Shown here in pieces: positions 35,023-44,568 of a stretch of 64,000 bases of DNA. Origin of the DNA: Marinilabilia salmonicolor JCM 21150 (GTDB taxonomy: Bacteria > Bacteroidota > Bacteroidia > Bacteroidales > Marinilabiliaceae). The notes beneath the pieces are model-generated. The model made no database searches and was not told the DNA's origin. It worked only from the letters and a program-made list of their open reading frames with translations. Within the stretch, counting starts at the first letter, position 1; each line of letters opens with the position of its first letter. A program made the position numbers and the translations under genes. Where the stretch lies: NCBI RefSeq assembly GCF_000259075.1, contig NZ_AJKI01000021.1:124001-188000 (forward strand), in the 5' to 3' direction.

Positions 35023-36971
35023 TTTCCAACTTTAACCACACCATCAGCTTCAAGTTGTCTCTCAAATCTGGCGCCGAAAAACTCGGGGACCATCCCCTTC
35101 AGTCGGGAAAAGAGAATATCATCCGACTCAAAGTTCAGGCTATTCAACATCTCCTCAATTTCTTTATTCACCTGATAAAAATCAACCGGACGAACTTTCC
35201 CAATCATAATCTTTTTATGATAGGTAGGTAACGTATTCTCGGAAGATGCCAACAACTCTTCATAAAGCTTTTCTCCCGGTCTCAAACCGGTATATTTGAT
35301 TTGAATATCCTCGCCAAGCTTCAATCCGGCGAGTCTTATCATATTCTTGGCCAGATCATCAATCTTTACCGGTTTCCCCATATCAAAAACATAGATCTCT
35401 CCTCCATTCCCCATAAAAGCAGCCTCAAGCAAAAGTTGGCAAGCTTCGGGAATGGTCATGAAAAACCGGGTAATGTCTTTATGTGTAACAGTCAGCGGTC
35501 CACCCTGAGCAATTTGCTTTTTAAACAAAGGAATTACCGAACCATTAGATCCTAAGACATTACCAAAGCGAGTAGTGATAAACTGTGTTTTGCCCCCTTT
35601 TTGTGCGGATAAAGCCTGCACATAAATTTCACAAACCCTTTTGGAAGCTCCCATCACATTTGTGGGATTTACCGCTTTATCGGTTGAAACCATCACAAAT
35701 TTCTCTACGCCAAACTCCACAGCCATATCAGCAAGATTCTTTGTTCCTCCGATATTAACATGAATGGCCTCATAAGGTGCAGATTCCATTAATGGAACAT
35801 GCTTGTAAGCTGCAGCATTAAAGACAATATCGATGTCCCAATTCTCAAAAACCTTCCTGATTCTGTTTTTATTGGTCACACTGCAAAGAATCAACTCAAA
35901 AGGAGCATCGCTGTAACTCAACAGCATTTCCTGTTGCAAGTCATATAAAGCAGATTCGGCCTGATCGAGAAGCAACAGTTGCTTAACGGGAAATTTCATC
36001 AACTGACGCACAATCTCTGAGCCAATAGAGCCGGCAGCTCCTGTAACTAAAATAGTTTTCCCGGTTAAGCCTTCCATAATATTCTTCTGACTGAGACGAA
36101 TCTCCTCCCGTCCAAGCAAGTCTTCAATCTTAACGTCTCTTATCTGCTCTGTATTGGAGATCCCGTTCAACCAATTGGAAACAGTTGGCATTATCTTCAA
36201 CTTCCAGTTATTTTCCAGACAGGCATCTGCAATTTCCTGTTTCCTCTCAACGGTAATATCATTAACTGCCAGGATAATCACCTCAACTTTAGAAAGTTTA
36301 CCTTTACCGCTTGCAACATCACTCCATTTTACAACGGGCAATGAAGATAAAGTGACATGATGCCTGCCGGAATCCTCATCCACAAAACCAATAACATTAT
36401 ATTCGTTATTCTTATTGCTTTTGATGGCTTCCATTGTAATCAAACCCAAATCACCGGTCCCGTAGATTATGGTGTTGATATTTCCTTTCCGGCTGGTAAA
36501 ATAATTATAGGCCTCTTTAACCAGCATCCTAAATCCAAAAGAAAGAAATATCACCAAAAGATAATGAATAATCAACACCAGGCGGGGAGTACCCCCAAAC
36601 AAAACTCCCTGAGGACCCAAAAACGAGACTACTGCCAATAGAAATATAAGTGAAGAAGTGGATGCAAGAAACATATTTTTTAACTCATCGAGATTGGTAT
36701 GACGAATAACCCCGCGATATGTCTTAAAAATCAGGAAAAAGAACGCGTAAGTAATGGAAGTCCAACCGACTGTCCTCAGGAAATCCCACATGGAATATTC
36801 TTCCAGGTTGACATTAACCCTAAGAATATAGGCCATCACTAAAGAGCTGTTAACCAGCAGCATATCAATAACAAATATCCACCATGGAGAAACTATTTTT
36901 CCTTCAAATATTCTTGTCACCAAACTTCTCATTGGGATAATTTTTTGGAACTGAAAATCATATTTATCCAT
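35019..36971 (-). CDS. CapD/FlaA1-type nucleotide-sugar dehydratase
   Basis: The N-terminal part has four membrane helices (about 15-130) and a first Rossmann-like domain (IIYGTGDLGLITMEAI). The C-terminal SDR domain starts with LVTGAAGSIGSEIVRQL (about 300-316), with LLLDQAESALYDLQQE, NAAAYKHVPLMES and the active-site region STDKAVNPTNVMGASKR. Membrane-bound members dehydrate UDP-HexNAc at C4,6 to begin synthesis of di-N-acetyl-bacillosamine/QuiNAc-like sugars. The neighbouring DegT-type aminotransferase fits such an amino sugar. The ATG at 36971 is taken; four more codons upstream would use GTG. Confidence 0.92.
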   Translation of the reverse strand: MDKYDFQFQKIIPMRSLVTRIFEGKIVSPWWIFVIDMLLVNSSLVMAYILRVNVNLEEYSMWDFLRTVGWTSITYAFFFLIFKTYRGVIRHTNLDELKNMFLASTSSLIFLLAVVSFLGPQGVLFGGTPRLVLIIHYLLVIFLSFGFRMLVKEAYNYFTSRKGNINTIIYGTGDLGLITMEAIKSNKNNEYNVIGFVDEDSGRHHVTLSSLPVVKWSDVASGKGKLSKVEVIILAVNDITVERKQEIADACLENNWKLKIMPTVSNWLNGISNTEQIRDVKIEDLLGREEIRLSQKNIMEGLTGKTILVTGAAGSIGSEIVRQLMKFPVKQLLLLDQAESALYDLQQEMLLSYSDAPFELILCSVTNKNRIRKVFENWDIDIVFNAAAYKHVPLMESAPYEAIHVNIGGTKNLADMAVEFGVEKFVMVSTDKAVNPTNVMGASKRVCEIYVQALSAQKGGKTQFITTRFGNVLGSNGSVIPLFKKQIAQGGPLTVTHKDITRFFMTIPEACQLLLEAAFMGNGGEIYVFDMGKPVKIDDLAKNMIRLAGLKLGEDIQIKYTGLRPGEKLYEELLASSENTLPTYHKKIMIGKVRPVDFYQVNKEIEEMLNSLNFESDDILFSRLKGMVPEFFGARFERQLEADGVVKVGK

Positions 36972-37431
36972 ATACAACAACACTTAATGCCTTGATTTAA
37001 TAATTTCTTAAAACAAGCAATAACCTCACTTCAGGAATCACAAGTTAAAGCAGGAGCAATAAGCATTGCAAGTGGGTTTTTATTATACCGTCCTATTTAT
37101 TGACGAATGGATTGATTAAATAACCTAATAAGCTATTTACTGAAATCAATGACTCTGCCACATATATAAAACGGAAAATGCACAAACAGGCTGAAAACCT
37201 ACAAACAATGGTTTGGAACAACTCCCCAGAAAAATTGTAATAAATACTTCCGTTTATGGTTGCGACCTAACCAAAACAGGGAATATGGAGAAACGCATTT
37301 AGTTCCAGAAGGTTGCCCTGACCTCCTCTGCTCAAAGACCTTCGGCCTTAAAAGAACATAACCTTTCTTTATCAAAATAACACTCTGTATTTCTCCAAAA
37401 GAAAAAAGGCTCGCTTTCTGAAGGTTACACT
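36972..37431. other. Intergenic region
   Basis: 460 bases between two leftward genes. No promoter match, terminator, RNA or gene remnant could be supported. A gap this long inside the array suggests an internal promoter or a lost gene. Confidence 0.4.
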
Positions 37432-38373
37432 TTAATTTTTAGTTTCTACGATATATCCTTCAAGAACTTTAGCTATTGAATCAGCACCAACCCTGTTAAT
37501 ATGAACATAATCACCAAAGAAATCAGGGGAATTAAAATAGTTTGTAAGATTAATAAAAGAAACATGAGGTTGCTTTAAGCGCATTTCAACCTGTTCCAGA
37601 TAATAAATTCTATTGGTAGATGGAATCATTTCAAACAAACTATTCTCCATAGGCATTCCCACAAGAATAAGATCAACATTCATCCTGTCAGTAAGTGCGA
37701 CAATAGAATCCAGATAGTTAAAATTCATTTTACTGATATTCTCAGGAAATGAATCATGAAGAAACATTTTATTTAGTATTTCCTGCCTGTTATCAACTCT
37801 TTCTTCAACCTCTCTCCGGTTAAACTCAACATTCGTATAACCGCCAATATGTGGATAAATCTTTTCCTCCTTCTTAAAAACATTGATAAGGTATGGAATT
37901 ACGGGAAATATCCGATTCCTCAAGTAAACCTCAGAATAAGCAAAATAATTTACCGGAATACCTTCAAATAAATCAAGACCATTCTCTTCACGCAAAAAGG
38001 AAATTCTCGAAAAAATCTCAACTCCGTTTGTTTTATTCTCCGAAAACACCAAATCCCAATAAGAGGAAGTTTCTACCAGAGAAAAGGACAATATGATTCT
38101 GTCCACATTATTCGGTCGGGATAACAAATCCCTTATTTTTACAAAAGACACTACTGCAGGCTCTCCGGCAAGACCCACATTGCAGGATTTTTCTATGTAA
38201 TCAGGGTTTATTCCTCCTGTCGCCAAGGAGCTACCCGTAATAAGTGTCTCTACATCTGAAGGCACCTGAAATCCGAATTTATCAAATAATATCTTATTCC
38301 CGTTATAGGAAACAACAAGCAAAATCCCCAATATGAACACGAATAATATCAAGCGCTTAGCAAACCGTCTCAT
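37432..38373 (-). CDS. Membrane-anchored SGNH-like protein, MBOAT partner 2
   Basis: The 313-residue protein has one N-terminal membrane helix (LILFVFILGILLVVSY) and a GSS block at LITGSSLATGGINPDYI (about 47). The C-terminal His block is GDYVHINRVGADSIAK (about 290-305). It follows the second MBOAT gene by 42 bases. It shares layout but little sequence with the partner at 32191, so the two acyl-transfer modules are independent acquisitions and not a recent duplication. Confidence 0.65.
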   Translation of the reverse strand: MRRFAKRLILFVFILGILLVVSYNGNKILFDKFGFQVPSDVETLITGSSLATGGINPDYIEKSCNVGLAGEPAVVSFVKIRDLLSRPNNVDRIILSFSLVETSSYWDLVFSENKTNGVEIFSRISFLREENGLDLFEGIPVNYFAYSEVYLRNRIFPVIPYLINVFKKEEKIYPHIGGYTNVEFNRREVEERVDNRQEILNKMFLHDSFPENISKMNFNYLDSIVALTDRMNVDLILVGMPMENSLFEMIPSTNRIYYLEQVEMRLKQPHVSFINLTNYFNSPDFFGDYVHINRVGADSIAKVLEGYIVETKN

Positions 38374-38415
38374 GATACTACATTTTTTAATTTACATACT
38401 TTTCAAAAATCAAAG

Positions 38416-39858
38416 CTAAAATTCTGCATACACAAAAACCATTTGGTTTTTGGAGAAATAAACCACAACAAAAAGCCAGAAAAAATAAATCCCCCATCGA
38501 TAGCCCCATCTTAAACGATTAAACCACTCTCTGAGTTGAAGGCCCTTATCCTCAATCATCCACTCAAATATAAGGAACAACAAAGCTGTTGACAAGGCAA
38601 CTCCGGCCTCCCATCGAACGATGTTAAAACCATAGTGGGTATTATCAAGACCCTGTATTTGAGGCAAGAACCTGAAAAAATGAATCGCATCTCCCATACT
38701 TTGCGAGAAGAAGAAAACCAAAGAAACCGAAAAGAAAATATAAACCAGGCTCCTGCTCCCCCACTTATACACAAACGATGGAACTAATTTATTCCACTTC
38801 ACCCTTTTCCGCTTCGTAAAGAATTCGTAAGTAAGGGCAATCCCCTGCAGGATGCCAAGTACAACAAATGTCCAGTTAGCACCATGCCAGATACCAATTA
38901 CCAGAAAACTGCTAAAAACTGCGTAAACAGCTGCCTTATTTCCCCACTTCCTATGCTTCAACAACAAACGATTATAAATAAAATCGTTACACCATGAAGA
39001 AAGTGTTATATGCCATCGCCTCCAAAAATCACCTACGGTTTGAGCAAAGAAAGGACGACGAAAGTTATCGGTTAGTTGAATGCCAAAAATCCGGGAAAAA
39101 CCAAGTGCCATATCTGTATATCCGGAAAAATCGAAGTAAAGTTGAAGGGGTTGAATAATAAACGTAATAATTAAAGGCACTCCCTGAAACTGTTCTACAT
39201 CGGCATAAACTTTATTAACCACAATGCCCAATGTGTCGCCAATCACCAGCTTTTTAAACATTCCCCACATTACTAACTGTCCTCCCTCCACGACCCTCTG
39301 ATGATCGAATTTAAACCCGGAAAGATTTATTTGTGGTAGAAATTTCCTGTGCCGCTCAATAGGGCCGGCCATAATTTTAGGGAAATAGAGCATATAAAGA
39401 GTTAGATTCAGGAAGTTTTTCTCAGGCTGATCCTTGGCTTTATAAACGAGGTATAGATAACTAATCCCCTGGAATGTATAATAAGAAATACCCAATGGAA
39501 GGGCAATTCTTCCAATAACCCCAAAATCACTGGCTTCAATCCCAAGTATGAAAAGAACATTTTCAACAATAAAGGAAAGATACTTGAATAAAACCAGGCC
39601 CCCTATGTTAAAAACCTGCCCCCCAATAAAGATATTTTTTCGTTTCTTTGAGTTCTTTTCTTTATTAACCATCAAAGCAATCCAAAAATTAACAAACGAA
39701 AAGAGGATTGCATATACCAGAAAGGAAGGAGAAAAAAACGCAATAAACAGCAAGCTCGCCAATAACAATATGGCACTTCTGATTTTCAAAGGAGAAAAAA
39801 AGAAAATAAAAAATAATGCTGTAAAAAACAATAAGAATTCCAGTGAAGCAAAAAACAT
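38416..39858 (-). CDS. MBOAT family O-acyltransferase (AlgI-like), copy 2
   Basis: The 480-residue polytopic protein shows YYTFQGISYLYLVYK, YFPKIMAGPIERH, YFDFSGYTDMALG, FWRRWHITLSSWCNDFIYNRL and the catalytic GIWHGANWTFVVLG. It belongs to the same family as the protein at 33191 but differs throughout. Likely role: O-acylation of the exported polysaccharide with the SGNH-like protein encoded directly downstream. Confidence 0.92.
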   Translation of the reverse strand: MFFASLEFLLFFTALFFIFFFSPLKIRSAILLLASLLFIAFFSPSFLVYAILFSFVNFWIALMVNKEKNSKKRKNIFIGGQVFNIGGLVLFKYLSFIVENVLFILGIEASDFGVIGRIALPLGISYYTFQGISYLYLVYKAKDQPEKNFLNLTLYMLYFPKIMAGPIERHRKFLPQINLSGFKFDHQRVVEGGQLVMWGMFKKLVIGDTLGIVVNKVYADVEQFQGVPLIITFIIQPLQLYFDFSGYTDMALGFSRIFGIQLTDNFRRPFFAQTVGDFWRRWHITLSSWCNDFIYNRLLLKHRKWGNKAAVYAVFSSFLVIGIWHGANWTFVVLGILQGIALTYEFFTKRKRVKWNKLVPSFVYKWGSRSLVYIFFSVSLVFFFSQSMGDAIHFFRFLPQIQGLDNTHYGFNIVRWEAGVALSTALLFLIFEWMIEDKGLQLREWFNRLRWGYRWGIYFFWLFVVVYFSKNQMVFVYAEF

Positions 39859-39949
39859 AGAAAATTTTTAAAACATTAATTCTAAAACCAAAAATCCCGG
39901 TCAAGGTCCAATATGATTATGACATAAAGACCAATTAAGATTAAGACAA

Positions 39950-41116
39950 TTATGGGTTAAGAATTCTTCTCATTTCTTCTATTACATATAATTGTTCCTC
40001 CTCACTCATTGAAGGAAAAATGGGCAAACTCACAGTTCCCTGCCAAGCTTTCTCGGACACAGGGAACTGAGATGGATCCAGTTGATAATTATCCCGGTAA
40101 TAACTCAACCTGTGCATAGGCTTATAATGAACCGAAGTACCTATTCCTCTGTCTGCCATTTTTTGAATAAAATCATTTCTGCTGATTATGCATTTTTCAT
40201 TAAGAACGACAGGAAACAAGTGCCATGCATGATGTTCCGGAGGCACTTTAGATACCGGAAGATCAACCATTTCCAAATCGGAAAGTTTCTCCAAATACCT
40301 CTCAGCCACGACCTGTCGTTCATCCCTGTAACGATTGGCCTCTTCAAGCTGTGCCAACCCAATGGCAGCATTAACATCAGGCATATTGTATTTGAATCCG
40401 GGTGCAACCACATCGTATTCCCAGGAAGGTTTATCAGAAGTAAAACGATCCCACACATCGCGATTAATTCCATGCAGTCGCATTACCTTGACGCGATTAT
40501 AAATCGTCTCATCATTGGTTGTGAGCATCCCCCCCTCGCCGGTTGTGATGGTTTTATTAGCATAGAAACTAAAACAAGTAACATCCCCCCAACTTCCAAC
40601 CATTCGTCCTCCAAGCTTTGCTGGAAAAGCATGGGCTGCATCTTCCAGTACCTTAATCCCTTCCTTCCGGCAAATATCCATTATTCCTGTTCCGTATGGA
40701 TTAAACATTTCTGCAGACTGTCCTCCATAATGAACCACCACCAGATACTTCACATCAGGATACTCTTTGATCGCAGCGGTAAGAATTTCAGAAGTAATCA
40801 ATGATGTTCCATACTCCACATCCAGAAATACCGGATCAGCTCCCATGTAGCGAACAATTTCAGCACTGGCAGTAAAAGTCATATCAGGCACAAATACCTT
40901 ATCTCCCGACTGAACTCCCAAAGCCTCAATGCCAAGGTGAAGTGCCGCTGTGCAGCTATTTACGGCACACGCATAACGGGCATTCACTTTTTCGGCAAAT
41001 TTATTCTCGAAACTAAGGGTTTTGCTGGCTGTGGTAAGCCACCCGCCTTCAAGCACTTCGGTAACGTACTTTAACTCATTGCCGGTGCAGGAAACTTTTG
41101 AAAATGGAACTTTCAT
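39950..41116 (-). CDS. DegT/DnrJ/EryC1/StrS family sugar aminotransferase
   Basis: PLP-dependent transfer of an amino group to a 4-keto (or 3-keto) nucleotide sugar. The 388-residue protein has the PLP lysine Lys188 in SFYANKTITTGEGG, the aspartate Asp159 in LEDAAHAFPA and the N-terminal signature PFSKVSCTGNELKYVTEVLEGGWLTT, like PseC/ArnB-type enzymes. Its likely substrate is the 4-keto product of the CapD-like dehydratase encoded nearby. Confidence 0.93.
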   Translation of the reverse strand: MKVPFSKVSCTGNELKYVTEVLEGGWLTTASKTLSFENKFAEKVNARYACAVNSCTAALHLGIEALGVQSGDKVFVPDMTFTASAEIVRYMGADPVFLDVEYGTSLITSEILTAAIKEYPDVKYLVVVHYGGQSAEMFNPYGTGIMDICRKEGIKVLEDAAHAFPAKLGGRMVGSWGDVTCFSFYANKTITTGEGGMLTTNDETIYNRVKVMRLHGINRDVWDRFTSDKPSWEYDVVAPGFKYNMPDVNAAIGLAQLEEANRYRDERQVVAERYLEKLSDLEMVDLPVSKVPPEHHAWHLFPVVLNEKCIISRNDFIQKMADRGIGTSVHYKPMHRLSYYRDNYQLDPSQFPVSEKAWQGTVSLPIFPSMSEEEQLYVIEEMRRILNP

Positions 41117-41631
41117 CTGTATAAAATTTATCTAAGTTATCAGTCTTATGAAATCCACATAATGTCATTATGATTCACTTTTTTCAGGCACCAACCCCTA
41201 CTTTTTGATTTAGTTAATCAGTAACTAAAAAAACAGGATAATTCAGGTTATTTCCATTTTCCGTTCATCAGGAAGTAAAAAATGGGAATTTTCTGAATTA
41301 CATGGCGATGAAAGGGAAAATTAATAGTCTAATCTAAAACCCTGATTAACTCTTTTGATGATTGAACCAAGGCTCATGACTAAAAACAAAAGCTGCATGG
41401 TAAAATATTCCCATTATCAGGAAAGTGGCCCTCGCAAAATCAAAATAATATAAACGCTTAGATTCAGTGTTTCTCATTAATTGAAAATTTAGAGGAATGA
41501 TAAAATCAGCTCAGGAATTAATAGAATTGAAACAGCTTCGTTCCATTAACAAGAATGATCCTGGCTATATCTTAACGACTAAAAGAAGGACCGGAGGTAA
41601 TCTGATTTGTTTTGACAGCTTCAATAAGCAT
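41117..41631. other. Intergenic region inside the polysaccharide locus
   Basis: The region holds a perfect 15-base palindrome CATAATG-T-CATTATG at 41159-41173, about 45 bases upstream of the aminotransferase start, possibly an operator. A plus-strand frame at 41497-41724 has no family features and overlaps the next gene's end. Confidence 0.4.
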
Positions 41632-42222
41632 TCAATTAAAAAGAACAGCCTTTATGGTAAGAAAGATGATTTTAAAATCTTTAAAAAAAGAATGCCCGGA
41701 TGCATAATCTTCATAAAAGGTTAGCTTCTTTGGAAGAATCACATCCCGGTACGTTTTATGCGGATCATCTGACTGTTCCAACAACTGTTCTTCATTCCTG
41801 AAATAAACTGAGGCATTGTCAGTTACTCCGGGCTTTACCTTAAGCACTTTTTCCCAACGTTCCGGATAGGCATTTACCCACTGTCTTACCTCCGGCCGGG
41901 GACCGACAACGGACATATCCCCTTTCAGAACATTTAATAACTGTGGCAATTCATCAAATTTGGTTTTCCTCAAGAACTTCCCGACTCTAGTAACCCTTGA
42001 ATTATCTCCTGCATTAAACTCCCCTTTTTCAGCCCCGGGGATTCTCCTCATTGTTCTGAATTTAATGATTTTGAAAGGTTTTACATATTGTCCGATTCTT
42101 TCCTGAATGAAAAAAGCAGGCCATCCGGAATCAATCACAATCCATAACGTAATCATCACTACTGGAATGAACAAAATGACCAACAAAAAAATGGAAAAAA
42201 CCAGATCAAACAACCTCTTCAT
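41632..42222 (-). CDS. Initiating sugar transferase (PglC-like phosphoglycosyl transferase)
   Basis: It attaches the first sugar phosphate to undecaprenyl phosphate at the inner membrane. The 196-residue protein is the short, monotopic PglC form: one re-entrant helix RLFDLVFSIFLLVILFIPVVMITL, the PFKIIKFRTM motif, the catalytic Asp-Glu pair in KFDELPQLLNVLKGDMSVVGPRPE. PglC-type enzymes usually prefer bacillosamine-like sugars, consistent with the dehydratase and aminotransferase downstream. Confidence 0.94.
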   Translation of the reverse strand: MKRLFDLVFSIFLLVILFIPVVMITLWIVIDSGWPAFFIQERIGQYVKPFKIIKFRTMRRIPGAEKGEFNAGDNSRVTRVGKFLRKTKFDELPQLLNVLKGDMSVVGPRPEVRQWVNAYPERWEKVLKVKPGVTDNASVYFRNEEQLLEQSDDPHKTYRDVILPKKLTFYEDYASGHSFFKDFKIIFLTIKAVLFN

Positions 42223-42239
42223 TGAAAAACCTATATAAG

Positions 42240-43289
42240 TTATCGCGAAGTTTGCATTATTTTAAAAAAGACATTCTTCTTTACAAGAACAGCCAGAATT
42301 CCTTTTAAGTATCCCAGTCCGTAGGAAATATGCATCAGAAATAATGCCCCTATCACATAAAAAAAAGTCCCGAAATTATTCCTGAAAGCACTTTGCAACG
42401 CCACCCAACTCAAAATAATGACATAGAGACCTGCGAAAAAAAGAAATAAACCCGAAAACAGAGTGAAAAAAAACGATAGTAATCCGCCCCAAAAGAGAAA
42501 TAATACAAAGACAGGAGGAATTAATTGCCTCCAGGTTGGCAACAATCCTAATTTCTTTACAACTAAAGGCTTAAACAAACCATACTGATAAAACATCCGA
42601 AATAAATTATGCCAGGAATCCCGGGCAAAATACTTTATTTTTAAATCGGGCAAAAGAACTATTTTCATTCCTGATCGCCGCATCCTGCCATTAAATTCAT
42701 CATCCTGGTTCCGAACAAGCTCCTCATCAAAAAGCCCGATCTTGTCAAAAACAGACTTAAAAAAGCAACCAAATGGAACTGTATCCACCTCCATAGGCGC
42801 TGATGCTCCAATTCGAAAAAATGAATTTCCAACTCCGGCAGGATGCCCCATGGCAAAAGCAATGGCCTTTGATTTAGACTTCGGATTGGGAGGGATTGTC
42901 TCCACCACTCCGCCTACATTATCAGCATCGTAACGTTTCAACCCGTCGACCAGACGGGGCAGGTAATCTTCCGGATACTCTGCATGAGCATCCATCCGAA
43001 CAATTACCTCTCCACTGGCGTATCCAATAGCTAAATTTAAGCCGGAGGGAACAATTCTTTCACGATTTGAAATGGTTATTATTTTTAAATCCAGATGGCG
43101 GACATTGTATGTATTAATTATATCCAGAGTTTGATCATCGCTTTCTCCGTCAACAATAATTACTTCAATTTTCTCGCGGGGATAATTTTGAGCAAAAATA
43201 TTATTTAAAACCATTTCAATATAACCGGCCTCATTTCGTACCGGCATAATTATGGACAGTAAAGGATATGAGTTTTCCAGTTTTGTCAT
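42240..43289 (-). CDS. Family 2 glycosyltransferase (ExoA-like)
   Basis: The GT-A domain occupies about 1-230 (LLSIIMPVRNEAGYIEMVL; IEVIIVDGESDDQT; VIVRMDAHAEYP with the metal-binding DAH; NQDDEFNGRMRRSG). Three membrane helices follow at about 255-335. This matches ExoA-type succinoglycan transferases acting on lipid-linked intermediates. Its ATG overlaps the stop of the CapK-like gene (4 bases). Confidence 0.9.
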   Translation of the reverse strand: MTKLENSYPLLSIIMPVRNEAGYIEMVLNNIFAQNYPREKIEVIIVDGESDDQTLDIINTYNVRHLDLKIITISNRERIVPSGLNLAIGYASGEVIVRMDAHAEYPEDYLPRLVDGLKRYDADNVGGVVETIPPNPKSKSKAIAFAMGHPAGVGNSFFRIGASAPMEVDTVPFGCFFKSVFDKIGLFDEELVRNQDDEFNGRMRRSGMKIVLLPDLKIKYFARDSWHNLFRMFYQYGLFKPLVVKKLGLLPTWRQLIPPVFVLFLFWGGLLSFFFTLFSGLFLFFAGLYVIILSWVALQSAFRNNFGTFFYVIGALFLMHISYGLGYLKGILAVLVKKNVFFKIMQTSR

Positions 43290-44566
43290 ATCTTTTCGAA
43301 GTTTTTAAACTTTCCTGCTCCTGTGCGATCTATTTCCGGAACCCTGACAACAACAACCGTCAATCCTGCTTCAAGATACTTTTCAACAGCTTTGTTTAGA
43401 GCACTCCTTAATTGAGGAGTAATTTCATTCCGGGAAACAATCTGAATTTCAAAATTCTTATTTCCTCTACCCACAACTTTATACTCCTGAATACCTTCCA
43501 ATTTATTTATTACCCCCTGAACAACGTAATAAAAGGTTAGCCCAGGCACTTTTTTCCCGGAAGGTAATACAACAAGATCACTTAAACGCCCTCTTAATTC
43601 TTTAATATAAGTTCTGCCGCCTTCGTGCACTATTGATGCATTATCTCCAACTTCGTATCTGATTATGGGAGTTCCCTTATTGTGTAGGAGTGTGCATAAT
43701 AAACGACCTGACTCCCCATCGGGTAAAAGATGTCCTTGCTCATCTACAACCTCAAGATACACCAGTTCATCGGAAACCAGCCATTTTTCTCCTCCTCCAA
43801 ATCCAATAACACAAACTTCGGAAGCACCGTATTCATTGTACACCGGAATCCCAAACCCAGCTTCAAGTATCGCCTTATCCGCTTTAGTACAGACCTCTGC
43901 TGTAACAATGCAACTTTTTAACCCGGGACACTTCTCTTTTAAAACAATATTGTTTTGGATTAAATATCTTGCAAAAAATAAAAGGGTATTGGTATAACCA
44001 TAAAGATAACTAAATGAATGCTTTTTGAACACTTTCACCCACTCATTTAAAGATTGGTCATTCAAATTAAAAACATTAAACCTTTTACGATGAGAAATAA
44101 AATCTTTCAGCTTTTCTTTCCAGAATTTCACTCCGGACAGAGGAATTCCATAAAATCTGGCCTGCGAATCATTTAAACTAATCCCTGCTTTGGAATAATG
44201 ATTCGCTACATTCAACCAGATAAGAGTATGAGTTAAGCGATCTCTTACAAATACAAATGGTTGCCCTGATGAACCGGATGTTTGAGAAGTATAATATTTC
44301 TCTTTTCCAACATCTGAAATCTTCTTAAGATGGTTACCCTGGAGATCCTGCTTTGTCAAAATCGGCAAATTTTTCCAACAACCATCCCACCCGTTGCTAA
44401 TGCCTCTGTAAAAACCATTATTTCGAATATGATAGTCAACCAGGTCATGTTTCTTTTTTTCCTGCCAGATCAGAAGATCATCCTGATTCATCATTGACCT
44501 GTATTCTTCGTAAGCTTCTTCAACAGGAAAACCTAACAATTTAAGTGTCTGAAAGAAATCCGCCAT
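43286..44566 (-). CDS. CapK-like phenylacetate-CoA ligase family protein
   Basis: The 426-residue protein belongs to the adenylate-forming PaaK/CapK group: the phosphate loop SQTSGSSGQPFVF (about 93-105), EYGASEVCVIGFGG, and TPIIRYEVGDNASIV with LRGRLSDLVVLPSGK. Capsule-locus members are thought to activate an acyl group for polysaccharide decoration. An ACP and MBOAT proteins in the same locus could be its partners. The acid it activates is unknown. It follows the deacetylase gene by 2 bases. Confidence 0.88.
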   Translation of the reverse strand: MADFFQTLKLLGFPVEEAYEEYRSMMNQDDLLIWQEKKKHDLVDYHIRNNGFYRGISNGWDGCWKNLPILTKQDLQGNHLKKISDVGKEKYYTSQTSGSSGQPFVFVRDRLTHTLIWLNVANHYSKAGISLNDSQARFYGIPLSGVKFWKEKLKDFISHRKRFNVFNLNDQSLNEWVKVFKKHSFSYLYGYTNTLLFFARYLIQNNIVLKEKCPGLKSCIVTAEVCTKADKAILEAGFGIPVYNEYGASEVCVIGFGGGEKWLVSDELVYLEVVDEQGHLLPDGESGRLLCTLLHNKGTPIIRYEVGDNASIVHEGGRTYIKELRGRLSDLVVLPSGKKVPGLTFYYVVQGVINKLEGIQEYKVVGRGNKNFEIQIVSRNEITPQLRSALNKAVEKYLEAGLTVVVVRVPEIDRTGAGKFKNFEKI

Positions 44567-44568
44567 AA

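Noticed and set aside
41497-41724. 75-codon plus-strand ORF overlapping the PglC-like gene end
   Set aside because: About 90 bases are antisense to the conserved sugar transferase C-terminus; no family features.
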